Shown here: positions 12,812 through 23,969 of the stretch, piece after piece
Position numbering within the stretch: the stretch's first letter is position 1
Layout: the number at the start of each line of letters is the position of its first letter
NCBI GenBank assembly: GCA_947652605.1
Contig: OX393576.1
Location: 12,426,575-12,490,574, forward strand
From: Elmis aenea
Taxonomy: Eukaryota; Arthropoda; Insecta; Coleoptera; Elmidae
Length of the DNA: 64,000 bases
Direction of reading: 5' to 3'
Position numbers and translations under genes: made by a program
Notes under the pieces: model-generated
What the model saw: only the letters and a program-made list of their open reading frames with translations
Database searches by the model: none
Told to the model about the DNA's origin: nothing

Positions 12812-13171
12812 CTTGTCCGAAACATTCTTCGCCCACAATTCTTCGCCTCCACAATTCTTCGCCTCCACAATTCTTCGCCTACACAATTCTTCGCCTACAT
12901 AATTCTTCGTCGCCACAATTTTTCGCCGCATACAAGCATATCACAAATTTTATTTGTAAATCTGTAAAAATTACGTCATAAATAAAAACAATCACATTTA
13001 CAAATAAAATTTGTGATATGCTTACATGCGGCGAAAAATTGTGGCGGCAAAGAATTGTGGCAACGAAGAATTGTCGAGGCGAAGAATTGTCGAGGCGAAG
13101 AATTGTGGGCAAAGAATTGTGAGCGAAGAATTGTGGGCGAAGAATTGTGGGCTAAGAATTTTCCTAGACCC
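12812..13171. mobile_element. Fold-back with GAATTGTGG sub-repeats, copy 2
   Basis: The shortest copy, 360 bp, with the centre mostly deleted. It is flanked by the 9-bp pair AGTTAAACA (12803-12811) and AGTTAAACC (13172-13180), one mismatch. Six left and eight right tandem units are visible. Terminal 16 bp: CTTGTCCGAAACATTC on the left. Confidence 0.9.
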
Positions 13172-13443
13172 AGTTAAACCAGCCCTGGTAATTTTAGAAC
13201 CACGACTTTAATAATTTTCTACTTATTGTATCTTACACGGGTGTTGTTTTATGGCAGTGGTTAAACAAACAAAAAATAAACAAATTGTATAGTGCACTAT
13301 TTTCAAAAAAATTTACAAATAATAATCATGGTATGTTAAATAAATACATTTAGGTGTATTATTTTCAAAACGTTTCTCCTAATAATTGATATATTAGCCT
13401 TAAAATGACCTATGAATCTCTGTACATATTTCATCCTTTTCAG

Positions 13444-13555
13444 GAATATTTATACGCGGTAGGTCGCCATTGTCCCGCTTGTACGTACCATGTGGCCATT
13501 GTGCCAATTTTTTTTGTAATTTTTTATTATCGTATTGTGTCGATGCCAGAAGGGA
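13444..13555 (+). CDS. Candidate exon with start codon, unknown small protein
   Basis: Seen: a pyrimidine-rich acceptor ending CCTTTTCAG at 13443, a 112-bp open segment with several CpG, and a consensus donor GGGA|GTAAGT at 13555/13556. An ATG at 13543 begins the frame M-P-E-G and leaves one base (A) before the donor, so the intron is phase 1. The next candidate exon starts with GC, which completes a serine codon. The frame is also open upstream of the ATG through the whole exon and would encode a hydrophobic run resembling a membrane segment (residues HVAIVPIFFVIFYYRIV). Whether that part is 5-prime untranslated or coding cannot be settled here. I do not recognise the protein. Confidence rests on splice signals and phase agreement with the exons at 18672 and 31451. 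Confidence 0.4.
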
Positions 13556-13710
13556 GTAAGTTGACAGTAGTAGAGCACGAGTGTAGGGCGGGTTAGATAC
13601 TTTTCAACGTTCTTTTGTTCGTATTATAGCAAATACTAATTTTCCGAAGTACATTTTTATCACATACAACCCCATACAATCGCTAGCTCACATTTTTATA
13701 AGTAGATATA

Positions 13711-14104
13711 CAGAGGTATGACAAAGGGAGCAATTGCTCCTGGACGACAGTGCAAGGGGATGGCCCTCAGGTTATCTTACTTTCGTCTCCAATAGTTGGG
13801 AATTTTATCATCCTACGACTGATTTTGGCATGATCATTTCTTAAATAACAAATTACGTATAACAGAAGACATTTTGAGATGCTTAGCATATTGATGATAG
13901 AGCAATCACGACACTCACCTTGCGTTTTGGCCAGCTGTAAGTCGAAAACTTTTTAGCAAATTAAACTGAAATTTTCGGTTACAATATACAAGAGACCAAA
14001 CATCAATATGGCGAAAGTTGGTTGGTAATTTTTCCAAATTCTTAGGGGACGGAGAGCATCAATGAATTAGTTGCCCGCGGGCACAAATTCTCGCTACGCC
14101 TCTG
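13711..14104. mobile_element. hAT-like short element, CAGAGG ends
   Basis: Left end CAGAGGTATGACAAAGGGAG, right end the mirror of CAGAGGCGTAGCGAGAA. 394 bp. The flanks do not show a clear duplication. Confidence 0.55.
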
Positions 14105-14509
14105 CATAAATAGCTACTAAGAGATGTTGAAATAATCTTTGCACCGGACGTTTCATACATAAACAAGTTAATCGGATCGGGAATTGAAAAAACATCAAAA
14201 CCCTGCACGTATTCATTCAAATATCGGTAAAAAATAATCTTGGGGTGCGGACAAATCTTAAGCTGTCAGCGACCAGTGGCCGGCTGTCAACCAATTTTTG
14301 ATATGTGCCGAACGCTGTTTACATTTCCCCTACAATTCTTTATTTAAAATTTTCTTAAAAGCATGGGTAAAACGCCTTTTTATTTGTTATCCTTAAATCC
14401 TAAAACTGATTCAATTTCTTCTTTAAAAAAAACGAATCCGTACCATCGTTACAAAACATGCTAACTTTTATATAAATTATTTAATTATTTATTTAATTTT
14501 AACAATATG

Positions 14510-15673
14510 CAGGGTGATTCAAATTCACGGTCATCTCACTTATTATGATAGCTAGAGTATAGGTTTAAATTTGGCAAAGTTTCTAAATTTTGTGCTCAAT
14601 AATAATCTGAAGAAAAATTGGAAATTTCTTAAACGGTATTCAAAAAAATTAGGAGAAACTGGAAAATACGATTTTTGAAAATCGTCTATAACTTCATTGG
14701 AGTATGAAATATTTCAAATGTGTAAAAACATTGCTCAAGCAACTTTTTAAGCCACATCGGACGGTGGTAACAAATTTGTCCTAGATCGATTCGTTTTTGT
14801 TTTATGACAACCAACTTTATTTTTTCTTATGGGCGCAATTTTTGCTTTTTACATAGGTAATCAAATGGAATAATTTTTTCTGAATTGATTGATGTATCAT
14901 ACATGGTATTTTACTTCTTTTTTCATTGTAAAATTTGAAAAAATGCGTTTTAAACAATAACCATTATAAATCAGGTAGGCCGATCATTGTAGTTTATGTT
15001 GTTTCCATGTTTGGCAAAAACCCCATATTTCCCTAAGTATCTGTCCGCGTACAAAAATATGTGTGCGAGGGTTGTCTTCTTTCTAGATATGTTTCTGCAT
15101 ATATATATTGACAATATAGCATTCCTATTCAATGAATAAAAAATTCGCAGCATATCGCGTTTTTCTTCGTTATTAAAGTTCATTTTTACAAATTTATTAA
15201 TGTGACAAGTAATAGGTAGTCTTTTAAAACTTTTTTTTAAATTTTGGCAATTTTTAAAGAAGTAATGTACCATGTGGGATACATCAATGTATTCAGAAAA
15301 AAAAAACTCTATTTGATTATGTAAATAGCAAAAATTGCGCCCATAAGAAAAAATAAAGTTGGTTGTCATAAAACAAAAAAGGATCGATCTGGGAAAAATT
15401 TGTGACTCCCATGCGATTCGGCTTTAAAAGTTGCTTCGGCAATGTTTTTACACATTTAAAATATTTCAAACTCCAAAGAAGTTATACACTATTTTCAAAA
15501 ATCGTATTTTCTGGTCTTTCCTCATTTTCTCAGATACAGTTTGTGATATTTCCAGTTTCTCTTCGGATTATCAATGAGCACGAAATTTAGCAACTTTGCC
15601 AAATTTAAACCTATACTCCAGCTATTATAATAAGCGAGATCCCCATGGTCGGCCTTGAATTTGAATCACCCTG
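14510..15673. mobile_element. CAGGGTGATTC fold-back element
   Basis: Inverted ends CAGGGTGATTCAAATTCA... with arms carrying AAATTTAAACCTATACTCCA in the right arm and its mirror in the left. It is 1164 bp long. The 132-codon minus frame at 14971-15369 lies in the arm and centre and resembles no protein I know. A decayed arm of the same family is at about 32738-32875. Confidence 0.85.
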
Positions 15674-16259
15674 TAGATGATGTGTACGTTTTAATAAGAA
15701 GGCCATGCAGTTCTTGGAAACTTTTGCACTTTTTAAGCGTTTTATATGCATTTTTTAATCGTGATTTAAACTAATTAGGCGTAAATTATTATTAAATTAT
15801 GCCTATACATATAACGTTTCCAAAAACTTTTAACCCAATTGCTTCGACTATTTATTTTAACACCAAAAGTGTTTAAAATATAACCAAAAACCATAAAGTT
15901 CCTTTCCCTAGATCACCGATAAGGCAGGTCAAGAATAAATACCCGATAAAACTAATCAAAAACAAATTACGGAATGTTATGTTTACCTTGCGATACAGGC
16001 CACAATCCAACACGGAATATATGTATTAAGAATAACTATTAAACATTAAAATAACTCGACTAGCTGGTATTTTTGTAAATCGAAATGTTCAGCTTAATTG
16101 TTATGACACTCTAATGTTGGAAGGTACAATTAGATTTTAAGCGATACCTGTATTAGTTGGCTCGACTGGATTAAACCAAAAAATAGGTCTAAACAAGTTT
16201 TTTTAATTGTTCGCTGTTGCGAGGAAAATTGAGGTCATTTCAAATAGACCATTACATTA

Positions 16260-16630
16260 AGGCCACGGCTCCACGTACGATATTTTAACGCATGTATCTG
16301 CGTTAAATTGACGGACTAAAAACGCATCGTGTACCCCGGCTCCACATATCGTTTTCAAAACGTATACAAGTCGTACCTATATGGGAGGCAAAACGCAACA
16401 ATCTGGCTCCACGTACGACATTCTACCGCGTGATAGTTCTGCGCGATAATTTATCGGATTGAAAATGGAACAAGCTGCGTCCAAGTGCGTTATGACTTTG
16501 AAGACGCAGAAGTAGTACGATCCGTTATCGGACGTGGAGCCTCCTCTCATTTAAACTTATGTTACCTATTTTTGCCCGTCAATTTACCGCAGATACATGC
16601 GTTAAAATATCATACGTGGGGCCGGGGCCT
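16260..16630. mobile_element. Inverted-repeat element with AGGCC ends
   Basis: The left arm GGCTCCACGTACGATATTTT... is mirrored at the right (AAAATATCATACGTGG). The sub-motif GGCTCCACGTACGA recurs at 16268 and 16403. The flanks are TTA-like, so a PIF/Harbinger-type origin is possible but unproven. A short outer inverted pair, AATCATGGCTCCA at 16632 and its mirror near 17277, may belong to another element. Confidence 0.65.
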
Positions 16631-17515
16631 AAATCATGGCTCCAAATTTATTGCCCAAATGTTTCCTATTAAACACAAACGTATTTAAGAGTTTTTTAAT
16701 CCTAAACATTTTTTTGTATCTTCGTAATTTTACAGTTACAAACTTCAAATTCTTTAAATGCTTTAAAATTTTAAAGAAATCCAAAAAAGCAATAACATCG
16801 AATTGCAAAACACACAAAAACAGTGTGTACGCGTGTTTAATTATTGTAAGAAGTCGAAATGGCCCAATTTTAAGGAACTTTCCATAGATAGATCGAACTT
16901 AAATCTCTCACACTTTCATGTGGCTTTTCAATGTCAATTGAATGCTTTAGTTCACTGATCATGGCGAATTAAATAAGGCATAAAAATCATTGTGAAGTTC
17001 ATATTGCGTAGGTGCCCTTTGGTTGGCCAAACACATCTACTTTGGGTAAGCAATCGTGCGAAGTACTTACTGAATATTTGGACGGTTGCACTCGAGTGTC
17101 CTTATATAAATGATGTCCCCTCGATTTATCATCCCGTATGAATGGACGCCATATTGAATTTGTATAGAATGTGAATGACAACTTGCATTTTGACTTGGCA
17201 TTCAATGAGCTGTCAAAAATTATATGAAATTATTTTTGGATAGGTATGAAACTGTTATTGTGGTCTTTTTTATGGTGGAGCCATGATTTTGAGCATCAAG
17301 TGATTTTTTTTAAATGAATATTTTCTGCTGCTTTTGGGATGTAACAAGGGGATGTAACTTTAAACAATATTAGTTGTTAAAGCAAACAACATATACATAC
17401 ATATATTAATAATCTTAACTCCTAAAAACTTCTTGAGTGCCGTCAACAATATTGACCTTAACTTGGCAGTGCTTAAAACTTGATTTATTTTCTACAGGGC
17501 TATGTAAAAACATAT

Positions 17516-17860
17516 AGAGTGTTGTATTTAAGAAAAATGCGTTATCGATGTTTAAACTTCCACAAGTTTGACCATGGGTAAAAAACACCCTGTATAATAT
17601 TTTTTAAATGTAGCTAGCCCAAATTGTTAATTAATCTATTGTTAATTTAATTTTCAAACAAAATTCTACTGCCTTTTTAAATAACTTAAATGTTTAAAAA
17701 AAAACTGAAAGTGTTGCATCGCTCAAAGTTTCATAAAAATGTAAATTTTTCGAAAACGGTTGACTTTAGGCCCGTATAACCTTTTACATTTTTTAAAGCA
17801 AATTTTAGGAGAAATCCAAAAATGTAAAAATATACCTACCGGATGTTTTTTTTTTTAATT
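17516..17860. mobile_element. Decayed single arm of the 20.9-kb palindrome family
   Basis: The DNA matches one arm of 20898-23128 (shared GTTATCGATGTTTAAA, ACAAGTTTGACCA and AACACCCTGTATAAT blocks in the same order as 22640-22940). No partner arm is found nearby. Confidence 0.7.
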
Positions 17861-18671
17861 TCAAAGTTTGAGTCCGTTTCCGATTGAACCGGAAGTCGTA
17901 TTTTCATCGAATCCAAAAAATACCATAATGCTCAGATACAACATTTCATTGTTATATTTGCATTTTGCAATGGTATTCTAGATATTTGTCTGTTTCCATA
18001 CTTTTGCGCAACCCTGTATGTTAATATATGCAAACCATGTTGTATTAAAAATCGTTTAATTCTTAATAGAAAATCGCTTGTCAGAATGCAATACCACCTT
18101 ATCAGTGTAATGATATGTATGATAAATCTATTGGAGGAAGTTTGAACAAAAATATTTTTTTTAATGTTCTGTAATAAAAAATTGAGACGCATGTTACGCA
18201 AGACCTTTTTTTGCAGAGGTATTCAAATGAAACGTTTTAAACATGTGTAAACAAGAACAAGGCTCACTTTGATGGCAGTTTAGAAGTAATACGCAGATTG
18301 TCCGCATATTATCAGATCAAAGGCATAACGAAAATCTAAAAGAAATTGAAGTTTTATCCTCATACAGCGAACAAACAAGTATGAAAGAGGGAATCAGCTT
18401 GAATATCGAACAGTGGTCTAATAAAAGAAACCGATCACGGCCTAAGAAGTGGACAAAGGTAGCAGGACCTCTCGGACAAAGACTCCCTATTATAAAAACA
18501 ACATTGACCGTTTTCCGATCACTCCCTGATCTTTTTGAATATAATAATCTGCAATCTTTGTGTTACAGATTTTATATTGTAACCTGCATATTTTTTCCTT
18601 TTATGCAACTGCCCGGCCGGCTGGTGCGCGCGGATTTGCTTCAAATGTACTTATTTTTTTATGCTTTCCAG

Positions 18672-18783
18672 GCACGTACCGGGCCCGTTCTTTTTACTTT
18701 GAATACATCAACGGCCACTGGAAGTTATTTGAGGTTGTGCGGACCTTTAAAGCTTTTGTGGATTATAAAAAAGTGCAGGACAG
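18672..18783 (+). CDS. Candidate internal coding exon, unknown protein
   Basis: Seen: a strong acceptor (long T-rich tract, ATGCTTTCCAG ending at 18671), then 112 bp of clearly higher GC than the flanks, then a donor GACAG|GTGATG at 18783/18784. The frame that uses GC as the last two bases of a split codon reads an aromatic-rich, protein-like segment including SFYFEYINGHWKLFEVV and AFVDYKKVQD. It is entered in phase 1 and left in phase 2. Both phases fit the candidate neighbours at 13444-13555 and 31451-31529. A longer open frame on the same strand (18381-18827) covers this DNA in another frame and looks less protein-like. The exon sits just left of a fold-back transposon (18954-19401) but is not part of it. 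The family is not recognised. Confidence 0.5.
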
Positions 18784-18953
18784 GTGATGCAGAGCACGAG
18801 GCAAACACGTTTATTGTTGTTTTTTAACCGATATATGTATTATTATGTAAATCGTTTGTACGCGGGTCAAAAATATGGAATTTTTGCCAGAAAACTTTTA
18901 GTCTCTTTATTTATGCAAAACGTGTACAATTTTAATCAGAAAATATAATGCTA

Positions 18954-19401
18954 TCCCGTGTTTTTTTCCTTTAGTTTTGATTTTAGATTAATGAAATTCT
19001 AAACATATATGTGTAAAAAAACGAATTTTTTAAGTACGTGCACACAATTGTTTCACTTCCGGTTTCGCCGGAAATGACCCCAACTTTGTTATTTTAAGTG
19101 GAACACCCTGTATGTTTTTACATTTTTGAAAAGAGAGATTTTGGATACAACTGCACTATTTTGGTAAATTTTTATAACCTCAAATAATTTTCGAACCAAA
19201 ATTTAAAAATATACAGAGTATTCCATTTAAAATAACAAATTTGGGGTCATTTCCGGCGAAACCGGAAGTGAAAAAATTGTGTGCATGTGCTCAAAAAAAC
19301 AGTTTTTTTACACATAATATACGTATGTCTCAAGTTTCATTATTCTAAAATCGAAACTAAAGAGAAAAAAAGGGAGTGTACCACACTTCATTTACACCCG
19401 G
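18954..19401. mobile_element. CCGGGTGTAAATG family fold-back, short copy
   Basis: The inverted CACTTCCGG and CACCCTGTA blocks of this family are present. The right end CATTTACACCCGG is intact and followed by TA. The left end has lost about 20 bp after TCCCGTG. It lies 12 bp left of the element at 19414-19831. Confidence 0.75.
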
Positions 19402-19413
19402 TATATGTATGTA

Positions 19414-19831
19414 CAGGGTGGTCCAAATTCGATGGGATTGCATGGGTATCTCGGTTAATATTTAAGATAGAGAAACGGTTAAATTACCAAAAATGTGCAG
19501 TTTTTTGAGACGAACTCAGAACCGTTTTCAAAAATATTTCCGCGTAAAATTAATTTTTTTTAGGATAATCAAATTAAGCATAAAAATATCTAAAAATAAT
19601 CTTCATAAATATTTTCGATATTTACAACAATAACGGAGATATGACACATTATTAATATGACAAAAAAACACTTTTTCTTCAATAACTCGAAAATCGGAAA
19701 TGGTAGAATATTTTTGAAAACGGTTCTCAAACGGTCTCAAAAAACTGCACATTTTTGGTAATTTAACCGTTTCTCTATCTTAAATATTAACCGAGATACC
19801 CATGCAATCCCATCGAATTTGGACCACCCTG
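19414..19831. mobile_element. 418-bp CAGGGTGGTCC fold-back element
   Basis: Inverted arms start CAGGGTGGTCCAAATTCGAT and continue for about 100 bp with high identity. TA flanks both ends (19412-19413 and 19832-19833). Confidence 0.9.
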
Positions 19832-19921
19832 TATATACAAATGAAAATCGTTTATATTCTTTTCGATAAAACTTTTGTAGATATATTAGACCCATCAAGA
19901 CTCTTGTCTCTTCATTAGTTG

Positions 19922-20466
19922 CAGGGCCGGTTTTACCATTAGGCGAGTCTAAGCAATTACCTAGGGGCGCCAGGTTTCGTTTTAAAAAACGATAAAATTT
20001 ATAGGATATATGTATAAGAAATGAATTCTAAATAAATAAAGCCTTAAAAAAAATGTACTGCAGAATTTTATTCCTCCAAAAAGTTCTGATATAAAAACCA
20101 ACAGGGATCGCACTTTTCAGCCCTTTGTGTAGGTGGGAGATCATTGAAAATATTACGTAGGAAACCTTTTACCTATAAGTAAAAAACATCTGCCAAAAGT
20201 CTTTTTTTTAATATCTTCAAATTTGGGAAATATAATGAAAATCTACTTTCAAATTCCCTGTGAGGGTGTAACTCCAAAAAAAGACTTTTTAAAAAAAATA
20301 TTATATGAAGCCTCCCCTTAATTTTTGATTAGGAATTACCTCTCAAAGTTTTTCGCAATATTTATGAATCACCCTGTATATTGACACATACGCATGTTTA
20401 GACAATATATTGGGGCGGCCAAATTTTCTTTGCCTTGGGGCGCCAGATACCCCTACGCCGGCCCTG
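19922..20466. mobile_element. hAT-like short element, CAGGGCCGG ends
   Basis: Ends CAGGGCCGGTTTTACC and the mirror of CAGGGCCGGCGTAGG, with inner GGGGCGCCAG blocks. It is flanked by ATTAGTTG (19914-19921) and ATCAGTCG (20467-20474), an 8-bp duplication with two transitions. An uninterrupted target ATCAGTTG|CAGTCT exists at 37377-37384. The interior carries a single arm (20060-20387) of the fold-back family of 37466-38524. Confidence 0.82.
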
Positions 20467-20897
20467 ATCAGTCGCAGTCTTATTTACTTAATTTTATTAT
20501 TTAAGCGTATTCATTAATAAATAGCTTACTTAAATAATCAAACAATTCAGTAATGTTAAAGAGAAATATGAACAAGTCAAATTGAACTTTCACATATTTT
20601 ATATCGAAACAAAAACTATTCTTGAAAAAAATCTTTACCGATTTCGAGTCTCTCTTGTTCGGTAGATTGTTTTTATATTTTATAAATAATAAAATTTTTA
20701 ATGAAACAAAAATATGAAAATAGTCCCATGAAAATCGGAAAGTTTAAAATTTTCTTCAAGAACCGATTGTTACTACTAAGTAAGTGATTTTTAAATGAAA
20801 TTTGCAGATGATCATATTTAAAATAAGTCGCTGAATATTTCAAACGTTATAAAAATAAACTTGGACGTTTTTACGCTTCGCAAACAATTTTATTATA

Positions 20898-23128
20898 CAG
20901 GGTGAGTCACGACAGACGCGTCGGAGTTTTATGGCAAAACGCTTTATATTTTCCAATTTCTGTCGCTGTTAGATAATGTAAGTCAATAAGGGCTACATTT
21001 TAAAAATATTTTCAAACATACAGGGTGCTCCAAAAAAGAGTGGCATATCAAAGTTATATTTTTTCTTATGGAACACCCTGTATATTTTTACACTTTTTGA
21101 TTCCTCTTTAAATTTAATTTAAAAAATGTATAAGGTCATATGGGTCTAAAGTCAACCGTTCTCGTGAAAATCGCATTTTCATGAAAATTCAGTATTTTCA
21201 AAAATTTTCAACATTTAAAAACTTTGAGAAGTCTGAAGAAATTCGCTTGGAGTTAAGATTGACAATAGATTATGTAACACTTTGCACCACCTACATTTTT
21301 AAAATATTATACAGGGCGTTTTTTACGCTTGGTCAAACTTGTGAAACTTTAAACATCGATAACTCATTTTTTTTAAATACAACCCCTTATATTTTTTTGC
21401 ACCGTCTTATAGAAAATTTAATTCTCTTTCGAAAACATTAATACTGTTTTATACCTAAAATTGATATTTTCCGAGATATCGCGATTTTATTGTTAATTAG
21501 TAGGTCAAAGTAGTATTTTCGAGTAGGCTATGAAGGTAGACAGCGGTAATTTGAAACAATTGAAAGAAAGAACAAGAAAGGTTTAGTTTTATCTTTTGCC
21601 TACGCATTTTTGACATTTTTTTATAATGAAGAGCAATCTCACGTTTAAATCGAGATTTCTTAAAATTATTTATGCATTTATTTATTGGACCAGTATGATA
21701 AGATGATTACTAAATCCTATAAACCATTTTTTTGTATGTTTATAATACGACACTCTGTTCTACCAAAATGTCTTTGCTTAAATTCTGGTTCCACGCATTT
21801 TGCAAACATTGTGTTTTATACAGTGTGCACAATGTTTAATATAAGTAAGTGTTTATGGTGTGTTAACTAAAATATAAATACAGAAAATATTTCAAATTGG
21901 GAACGTAGTAACTTTAATTGAATATTTATAAAAATATTTCTAGTGATAACTAAAATGTAATAATAATTCAAAAACAAAATTTAACAGCCGATTACAATAA
22001 ATGTTCAACATGACGACCATCCTCTTGAATACACATTGTGATCCTCTTTTCAAGTGAACGCCTTACATTACGCAACATATTAGGAGTGATTGTCTCAAAA
22101 GTTTTTGAATTATTATTACATACATTTTAGTTATCACTGGAAATATTTTTATAAATGTACAATTAAAGTTACTACGGTCCCAATTTGACATATTTTCTGT
22201 GTATTTATATTTTAGTTAAGACACCATAAACACTTACCTTCATTAAACATTGTGCACACTGTATAAAACACAATGTTTGCAAAATGCGTGGAACCAGAAG
22301 TTAAGCAAAGACATTTTGGTAGAACCGAGAGTCGTATCATACAAAAAAAATAGTTTATATGATTTACTAATCATCTTATCATACTGGTCCAATAAATAAA
22401 TGCATAATAATGTTAAAAATGCGTAGGCAAAAGATAAAACTAAACCTTTCTTGTTTTTTCGTTCAATTGTTTCAAATTACCGCTGTCTACCTTCGTAGCC
22501 TACTCAAAAATATTACATTGCCCTAATAATTAACAATAAAATCGCGATATCTCGGAAAATATCAATTTTAGGTATAAAACAGTATTAATGTTTTCGAAAA
22601 AGAATTAAATTTTCTATAAGACGGTGTAAAAAAATATAAGGGGTTGTATTTAAAAAAAATGAGTTATCGATGTTTAAAGTTTCACAAGTTTGACCAAGCG
22701 TAAAAAACGCCCTGTATAATATTTTAAAAATGTAGGTGGTGCAAAGTGTTACATAATCTATTGTCAATCTTATCTCAAAGCGAATTTCTTCAGACTTCTC
22801 AAAGTTTTTAAATGTTGAAAATTTTTGAAAATACTGTATTTTCATGAAAATGCGATTTTCACGAGAACGGTTAACTTAAGAACCATATGACCTTATACAT
22901 TTTTTAAATTAAATTTAAAGAGGAATCCAAAAATACAAAAATATACAGGGTGTTCCATAAGAAAAAGTATAACTTTGATATGCCACTCTTTTTTGGAGCA
23001 CCCTGTACGTTTGAAAATATTTTTAAAATGTAGCCCTTATTGACTTACATAATCTAACAGCGACAGAAATTGGAAAATATAAAGCGTTTCGCCATAAAAC
23101 TCCGACGCGTCCGTCGTGACTCACCCTG
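20898..23128. mobile_element. 2.2-kb palindromic CAGGGTG fold-back element
   Basis: Arms of about 1.08 kb (20898-21975 and 22101-23128) are inverted copies of each other with scattered differences. Both ends read CAGGGTGAGTCACGAC and are flanked by TA. Identical 86-codon frames at 21181-21441 (plus) and 22585-22845 (minus) are only the mirrored arm. Short internal ends (CAGGGTGCTCC near 21020, GGAACACCCTG near 21070) show that the arm is itself a composite. The loop carries the transposase tail at 21992-22099. Confidence 0.9.
21992..22099 (-). pseudogene. Transposase C-terminus (IS630-Tc1-mariner type)
   Basis: The 125-bp loop of the large palindrome (21976-22100) reads on the minus strand as ITPNMLRNVRRSLEKRITMC followed by a CIQEDG...HVEHLL ending and a TAA stop at 21992-21994. 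A C-terminus of the form R-R-S-x-x-x-R-I-x-x-C-I-x-x-x-G-x-H-x-E-H-L-stop is what I know from insect mariner/Tc-like DDE transposases. Only this tail is present; the catalytic domain is absent. It marks the surrounding fold-back element as a derivative of such a transposon. Confidence 0.65.
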
Positions 23129-23967
23129 TATATTATTATTCATTGTGAGAACCACATTTCATTTTTACTTTCGTGCGTTTATATATTTTTTTGAATTCGC
23201 AAATATTTGCCGTTTTTATCCAATTCTTTTAGTAAACACGTTTATTTAAAAGGAAAAGTGAATGTTTGACCGTTGTTGCGTAACACGATATGGCCAGGGC
23301 AGCCATTTCCCATCAAACAAATCACCCAAATCGAACGATCCAAAGAAACCTAAAACTCTTGAGTATACAAGTTATCTTGCCCGCACCAAATGTCCGAGAT
23401 GTTGACGCAACATTAGATCAGTCTGTACCAACTTCCCTTTCCGGGTCCACACCCCTCATTTTTGCCGAATTTAGGGAAAATTCGGGGTTTACTCCCTTAT
23501 ATACCGACTGCCTTAATCTGATCCTGAAGCCGATGTAAACGTTGTGTTGCTTAGAGCGGCCGTTGGTGAAGGGGTTTCTTTTAATATCTCTATTTCTGTA
23601 GGTAACAGCCTTTCTCTTATTGTAACATAAGGGTTATTTTTCGTCGAATGGATTGTGTAATTCGTGAACTAGTTTGCTGCACATTGTTTTAATGTAACTA
23701 AGGGTTTAGGGGTGATGAGATGAAAGGTTGCGCTTGTATGGAAGTTCATCCCTTTTTCACTATTTCCGTAGTAAAAGTACTACATTTTGATTAGTTTGTG
23801 ATGTAACCGTTTTCAGTAACTTCATAAAAGCAGTAACGGATTTTCAAAATTATAAAGCTGATAGTAAAATGGATACTCTTCAATATTTAAACCGAACAGA
23901 AATTTAAAAGAAAGAGTCTGTTGATAAATGTTTAAATTATTTAGGCGAGATCCATTATCAACATAAA
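23129..23967. other. GC-richer unique patch, unassigned
   Basis: 23270-23560 is richer in CpG than its surroundings and has an 82-codon plus frame (23290-23538) without recognisable motifs. It could be regulatory or an old exon. Confidence 0.3.
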
Positions 23968-23969
23968 TA

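Noticed and set aside
14971..15369. The 132-codon minus frame, one of the longest in the window, as a gene
   Set aside because: It lies within a fold-back transposon, shows no family motif, and its composition is as expected for AT-rich arm sequence.
18381..18827. The 148-codon plus frame as a single-exon gene
   Set aside because: It runs through a clear polypyrimidine-AG acceptor at 18671 and reads the exon in a less protein-like frame than the spliced alternative.
21181..22845. Identical 86-codon frames on opposite strands as a divergent gene pair
   Set aside because: They are the two arms of the 20898-23128 palindrome, with no start, promoter or family support.
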